The position numbers and the translations under genes were made by a program. Positions 59,381 through 64,000 of a DNA stretch of 64,000 bases are shown piece by piece. The stretch covers positions 69,081 through 133,080 of the forward strand of contig MNCI01000970.1 in NCBI GenBank assembly GCA_015680685.1. Direction: 5' to 3'. The stretch's first letter is position 1. Every line of letters starts with the position of its first letter. Origin of the DNA: Gnetum montanum. Lineage: Eukaryota > Streptophyta > Gnetopsida > Gnetales > Gnetaceae. Under the pieces are notes generated by a model. It was not told the origin of the DNA, did not search any database, and saw only the letters and a program-made list of their open reading frames with translations.

Positions 59381-61376
59381 GTCGCGAGGGAGATGGCCAA
59401 CCATGCTAATCATATAAGTGGCTCCTTAGTTTTTCAACTTTTTGTTTTACACTTTTTTTGATTTTACAACTTTTTTTTTACACATTCTTTATCTTACATC
59501 TCTTTTTTTCACATTATTTAAATTTTTCTAATTTTTTTTACATATCGTAAGTACATTTGATATTTCTTGCATATTTTACACTTTATTTTATATTTTCTTT
59601 TATTTGGTGTGATTTTTCTAACTTTTTGTTAATAAATGCTAGGTACATTAGAAATGCAGTGCTTGATGGTGGTATGTACTATTTTTGTTATTTTATTGTT
59701 GGTATCTAGTTTTTGGCTTTGAATTTTGTTACTAGTGATTAGGACCTAGTTCTTTTTCATGCAACAAGTAGTGAGCCCACAACATCCACCCATTTACAAA
59801 CTCTATGGTTTTTCTTATTCTGGAAACATGTAGTTCATTTTTCATTAATGAAACTTTAACGAACTTGTGACTTTGCTAGTTTTCGGAATTGGGAAGGATT
59901 CAAACGTTTACATAGGATGTGGCTTCAAGGGGATTTGGTATTCTTTGTGCCTTTTTTTTTACTCAGGAACATGTGTGTTTTCATGGATTTCCTACCATTC
60001 CATGTCCACCAATAAAATGAAGTCGAATGAGTCCTTGCATGGTGTGGTTCTCATCAAACAAAAAAAAATGATGAGAATTCAAAGCATACGCCTTGGACAA
60101 AATAAATGCATATGTATTTGCATGGTGTGATTCCCATTTCAAAAAAAAACAATGGGAATTCAAAGCACATCCCTTAGACAAAATAAATAGGCTACAAGCA
60201 CTAGTTATGGGACTAGTCCCCTCTAACTAAGGCCCTTCCTCACTTCCTACTTCTTCTCTAATAAGGAATAGTGGCTGTTTTGTGGGAGCACATTTGTGTC
60301 TCAAGGGATGGACTGGACTTAGAATGATAATGTGATGTCACTAGACATGGTTGGTTTTGGTCAGGACTAAGGATGGATTTATTAAGTCATTCAACCACAA
60401 AATCCATAAGGGACTTCATGTGATCATAATTAGGAACTCCATTCCACTCTCTTTCATCCATCTATGCTTTCCATATCTCACCTCACTATTGATTTCATGT
60501 TCTGGTTTGATGTCCTAGTTTAATGTGGTAGAATTCTTAGTTAGTTTCTTTCAAGTTTTTGTACTTAAACATATATAACCATTAATCATCCACAGAGCCC
60601 GTGAACTCTTTGGTTTGAGGTTATGCAAGGGCATAAAAGGCCTATCCCTACTTTGGGGAGGATCCACTTGCATATCTTTTGGTTGGGTTAGTTAAGTTCT
60701 TTATCCTTAGACATTTTTACAATCAAATTCTTTTTGTTCACCCTATCAATGATATCCAATTGTACACATCTTCATAACAATTTTCAGTAAATTCTTCTTT
60801 TATTATTATGCATTCCTATACCCTCTTCAAATATTTCCTTGTGTTAAATTTTTTTCTAATTTAATGGATCACTTATCTATTTTACCCTATGTGTCAGCCT
60901 TCCTGCTAACACTACTAAAAGAATCAATATATCACAATCACAACTTAGCTAAGTGTAACCACCACTGAGACAAGGCAGTTAATAGCTACATGTTACACAT
61001 TGCATACTAATTCATGATTTTGTTGTGATTGCAATGGGAATCATGGACTAGAAACAGGACTATCTTCACCAAGGATGATGCAGTGGTACCACACAATGAA
61101 CATCATTCATGATTTTAGGAACTCTTTTCTCTCTCTCATTCTTCTACTACCAAGAGGTGTTGGATGTCAGTGTTATCCAAGGTGTTTACTTCTCTTATCA
61201 TGAACACCCCATTTTGCAAAAAAAAAATTATAATTCCATACACTTGGGCACTCAAAGTCTGTATGTTCCGTCTGAGTTAATTTTTAATGTTAATCAATAA
61301 TCCCATACCTACCCAATATTTTTTGTAAAGAACTTGTTTCTCCTTTTCTTCACTCAAGGATGAGTTTTCATTCAGT
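59381..61376 (+). other. 3' non-coding region of plus-strand Athila element
   Basis: No third ORF and no domain seen. T-rich tract 59425-59640; direct duplication 60034-60190; shared landmark GGGGAGGATCCACTTGC near 60655. The stretch 60830-61375 shows nothing further. Confidence 0.7.
60034..60190 (+). repeat. Direct duplication, about 80-bp unit
   Basis: TTGCATGGTGTG.TTC.CAT, A-run, ATG.GAATTCAAAGCA, then C.CCTT.GACAAAATAAAT, twice in a row. Confidence 0.85.
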
Positions 61377-61386
61377 CATGGGGGTA
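61377..61386 (+). other. Polypurine tract of plus-strand Athila element
   Basis: CATGGGGGTA directly before TGATGAACAC. Confidence 0.8.
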
Positions 61387-62201
61387 TGATGAACACATTC
61401 TTGACATCGACAATGATGTCGGGGTCCAACTCCAAGGTCACGTACATGACGTTGAGGTATATACTTCAAATCTATAAATATCATGCTTGGGCTCTAGTTT
61501 TCACATAGTTTTGAAGTTAGTTTTTAGTTAAAGTAGTGAAGCTCTTATTTTTTATTTTCCTCAAAGTTAGAATATTTTCTAGGTGCCTGTAGAAGGAGTC
61601 TAAGTGTGTACAATTCTTTGTTTAAGCACTGATGTACCTAAGCACAACAATGTGAAGGGAATAAAACAAACTTTTGACAGTCCTTGTAGCACTAAGAATA
61701 GATTAATATTTTCTTTAATGCATTTTACTTTCTTACTCTTTACTTTAATGCATTTGAATTAAGTAATTTATTTCTAATTGTTAATGAATATGAGCACAAT
61801 CACTTTGAGCATTCATATAGTACTTGATAACCCAACAATGCTTAATGTTTGGTAGCCTAGAAGCACTATATGGGTTCAAGATGCATGTAGGAAAGTAGGA
61901 CGGTTACTTGTGTTAGGATAGATTGGCAATAACACATTAGATTTTAAATTACTCTACTCTTCATTTTTGTTGTAGGTGATCAAATCTATAAAACATAAAA
62001 TGATAAAATATCATATACCTCATCTACACTTAAACCATACCATTGAGCCTCACAAGTGTAGTTGGGAAGATAATGAATTTTCACAATGCCCATTTCACTT
62101 CTTAGAGTGGGAAAACTATAGGTCCATGAAATCCGACCAAATCATGTGCAACACCTTAGTGATTCATATGGTTGGATGTAGGGGTACTCCACCTCTCATC
62201 A
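61387..62201 (+). repeat. 3' LTR of plus-strand Athila element
   Basis: 815 bp, TGATGAACAC...CTCATCA, followed by ATCAT (62202-62206), the target duplication. Confidence 0.9.
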
Positions 62202-64000
62202 ATCATCAAAGAGTTGGCAATGCACTTGCTCCAATTCATCCATACCTTCAACATAGGCACTTATTAGGCTCTTAGTTAGTTCCATGCATATTGTTGAACT
62301 ACATTTTGCATTAGCTTTCAGCCATTAAGTATCCTCTTATTTTGTGACTACTACGTATAGGCATCTTTGAATTAATGTCATATTAGCATACTGTCTACAT
62401 GCTATGATAGATTTTCTTTTTATAGTTCATAACTTTTGCACATAGTTGCACCATGTGTCACTGTACATAATGCATGGAACATGCTTTCCCTCAATCTTTC
62501 CAAATTTATTTTCCTTGAAAATTTTCAAGAAAAGGTCTTTGATTCCTAGTTGTGCATCAACGGTGCTCACCCAAGCCCTTCCCATGATGATTGGAAAGTA
62601 TTTCTTACAGTTATCAACACGAATCACTAAAAAGTCAACAAGATAGGGCTATCCACAAACTTTGATCACAATGTCCTCCACCAATCCTAATGGAACAATG
62701 ATGGACTAATCTGTCAACTTAAGACAAATGTTGTTATTCTTGAGTGAAGGTGGGTTCCAAGCTTTGTACATCTCATGGAAAATCAAATTCACACTAGAAT
62801 CTAAGTCCAAAAGATCCTTGAAAGGCTCATTCCCAATTATCTACAAGTAAATGAGAGAACTATCAAGATCAAATCTTTTCTTGGGAAGATGACTAGCCTT
62901 TATCCAATTCATGATAGCATGGATCAACATCACGATATGTACTTTGGGAGGCTTGATTTGAAGGAATCTTAAATGAGGTTGTAGAAGATGAGGGAGAAGC
63001 AAGGTCATTATCCATAGGTGTATGTGAGGGCTTAGCAGGATTGTTGGTTTGAAAGAAAGGTCCTTTTTGGGATTTGTTTTCTAAACCACTTAGCTAAGGA
63101 TTTGACTATAAGTTAACAACAATCATGGAAATTTTATTTTATTTTTTTGATGTGGCTAGGCAGAATTTTCACCATGCATGGATGGAGTTTATGATAATTA
63201 AGTTGAGGGTGGAGGTACAGATGCAGAAGTATGAGGAGAATAGAATGAAAATGAGGATTCCCTTATTAGAGATTAAGCTCTATAATATTTAGAAGGGTAG
63301 TGATGGTGCTGAAATGAGATGTGACTAGAAGAGTCATGCAAAGAAATCAATTGCTAAACATAGTATCCATAGGGATCTGGCTATTGGTAAGGGTACTTCT
63401 ACCTAGGTGGTGGCATCCCCTATGACTCTAGGTGCTACCACTACTAGTACTACTCATGAGGTTGGGGTGGAGCTCCCCTTGGATAGTAGGCTTGTTATTG
63501 ATGGAACTACATGTAGTGGCCTTAAGGATAAGGCAACATCTTGGGTGCTTTCCTTCTTGCCAATTTAGGATTAAGTGCGTACACCCAAAACTCCTACAAG
63601 TGTGACACAATAGAGCAACATCCCTTAGGATGTTTGTATTGGTATATGTCATACGTACCATCATCATTTTTCTCAAATTTTGTAGCCTCTTCAACAATAG
63701 TATCTTTTCCCTTACCCTTTTTGTGGGCACATTCAGCTTCTTTCATTCTCCTTTGGTCATAACAACTACCTTGGTCTTTGCACTCTTCTACAATACTGAG
63801 AGTAGTTTGGAATTTTTCATCCACAAAATCCCACATTTTATCTACCTTGGCCAATATTTTACAAATAGATTTTTGTATTATCAAGGTTTTACACTGCATC
63901 ACTTCATCAAGTGGTGTCTCCTCCTTATTGTCAAAAAATCAAACTTCCTTTTTTTAGATGGAAGGATCCCAATTGTACTCCTCTATACTTTCCCTTTTCT
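62202..64000 (-). pseudogene. gag: Gag end and protease of the old Athila element
   Basis: PR (about 62900-62427) reads CKKYFPIIMGRAWVSTVDAQ and LGIKDLFLKIFKENKFGKIE, matching 56130-56250 of the plus copy. The Gag C-terminal half (63902-62950) reads ILAKVDKMWDFVDEKFQTTL, KGKGKDTIVEEATKFEKN and YDIYQYKHPKGC. The element continues beyond the right edge. Several frame breaks. Confidence 0.8.

Larger units (their letters stand above)
52291..62201 (+). mobile_element. Plus-strand Athila-like LTR retrotransposon
   Basis: 9,911 bp with LTRs 52291-53110 and 61387-62201, ATCAT target duplication, Asp-type PBS, gag, PR, RT, RNase H, integrase, a 2-kb non-coding 3' region and a polypurine tract. There is no third ORF. 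LTRs differ at roughly a tenth of positions by eye, so it is old; all genes have stops. It split the PR-RT linker of the old Athila element. Confidence 0.92.

Noticed and set aside
1-64000. Host gene, tRNA or rRNA
   Set aside because: No such sequence was recognised on either strand; every convincing coding stretch is part of a retrotransposon.

Overview
The window is nuclear DNA of a seed plant, very probably one with a large, repeat-rich genome. All recognisable coding sequence belongs to Ty3/Gypsy LTR retrotransposons of two lineages: Athila-like, with aspartate-tRNA-type primer sites (TGGCACCATTGCCGAGGA and a close variant), and Tat-like, with a second, archaeal-type RNase H between the pol RNase H and integrase. 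I see no single-copy host gene, rRNA, tRNA or CRISPR array. The species cannot be read from the sequence.

Layout, left to right. (1) 1-4510: decayed minus-strand Athila-like remnant. (2) 4511-7324 and 24617-36410: two pieces of one old, heavily mutated plus-strand Tat element (RT 30230-31470, two RNase H domains to 32380, integrase to 33750, 3' LTR 34947-36410). (3) 7325-24611: a much younger 17,287-bp Tat element on the minus strand, inserted into (2), with 1533-bp LTRs and a perfect GAAGG target-site duplication. (4) 36411 to beyond 64000: an old minus-strand Athila-like element, cut twice by later insertions. (5) 42492-50985: a minus-strand element with gag and a third ORF but no pol, inserted into the RNase H region of (4). 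(6) 52291-62201: a plus-strand Athila-like element with ATCAT target-site duplication, inserted between PR and RT of (4).

Main discovery: both Tat copies carry a multi-exon gene in antisense orientation in the same part of the element. In the young copy it lies between protease and reverse transcriptase (14372-18491, eight inferred exons). In the old copy a strongly diverged homologue lies at about 4515-6781 on the minus strand, opposite to its plus-strand pol. Splice sites, intron phases, exon 2 length (450 versus 453 bases) and protein motifs are shared. Exon 2 resembles the FCP1/NLI-interacting-factor type of HAD phosphatase fold. The later exons encode an unrecognised domain, a probable coiled coil and an acidic tail.

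How the parts work together: gag and PR form one reading frame in the young Tat element, while RT-RNase H-archaeal RNase H-integrase starts about 5 kb further on, behind a good 3' splice site. A sense intron of the kind known in Ogre/Tat elements could remove the whole antisense gene. In-frame stops in the young element are nearly all TAG or TAA at glutamine positions, and LTR differences are mostly transitions. Both fit C-to-T decay of methylated DNA. All elements here look inactive.
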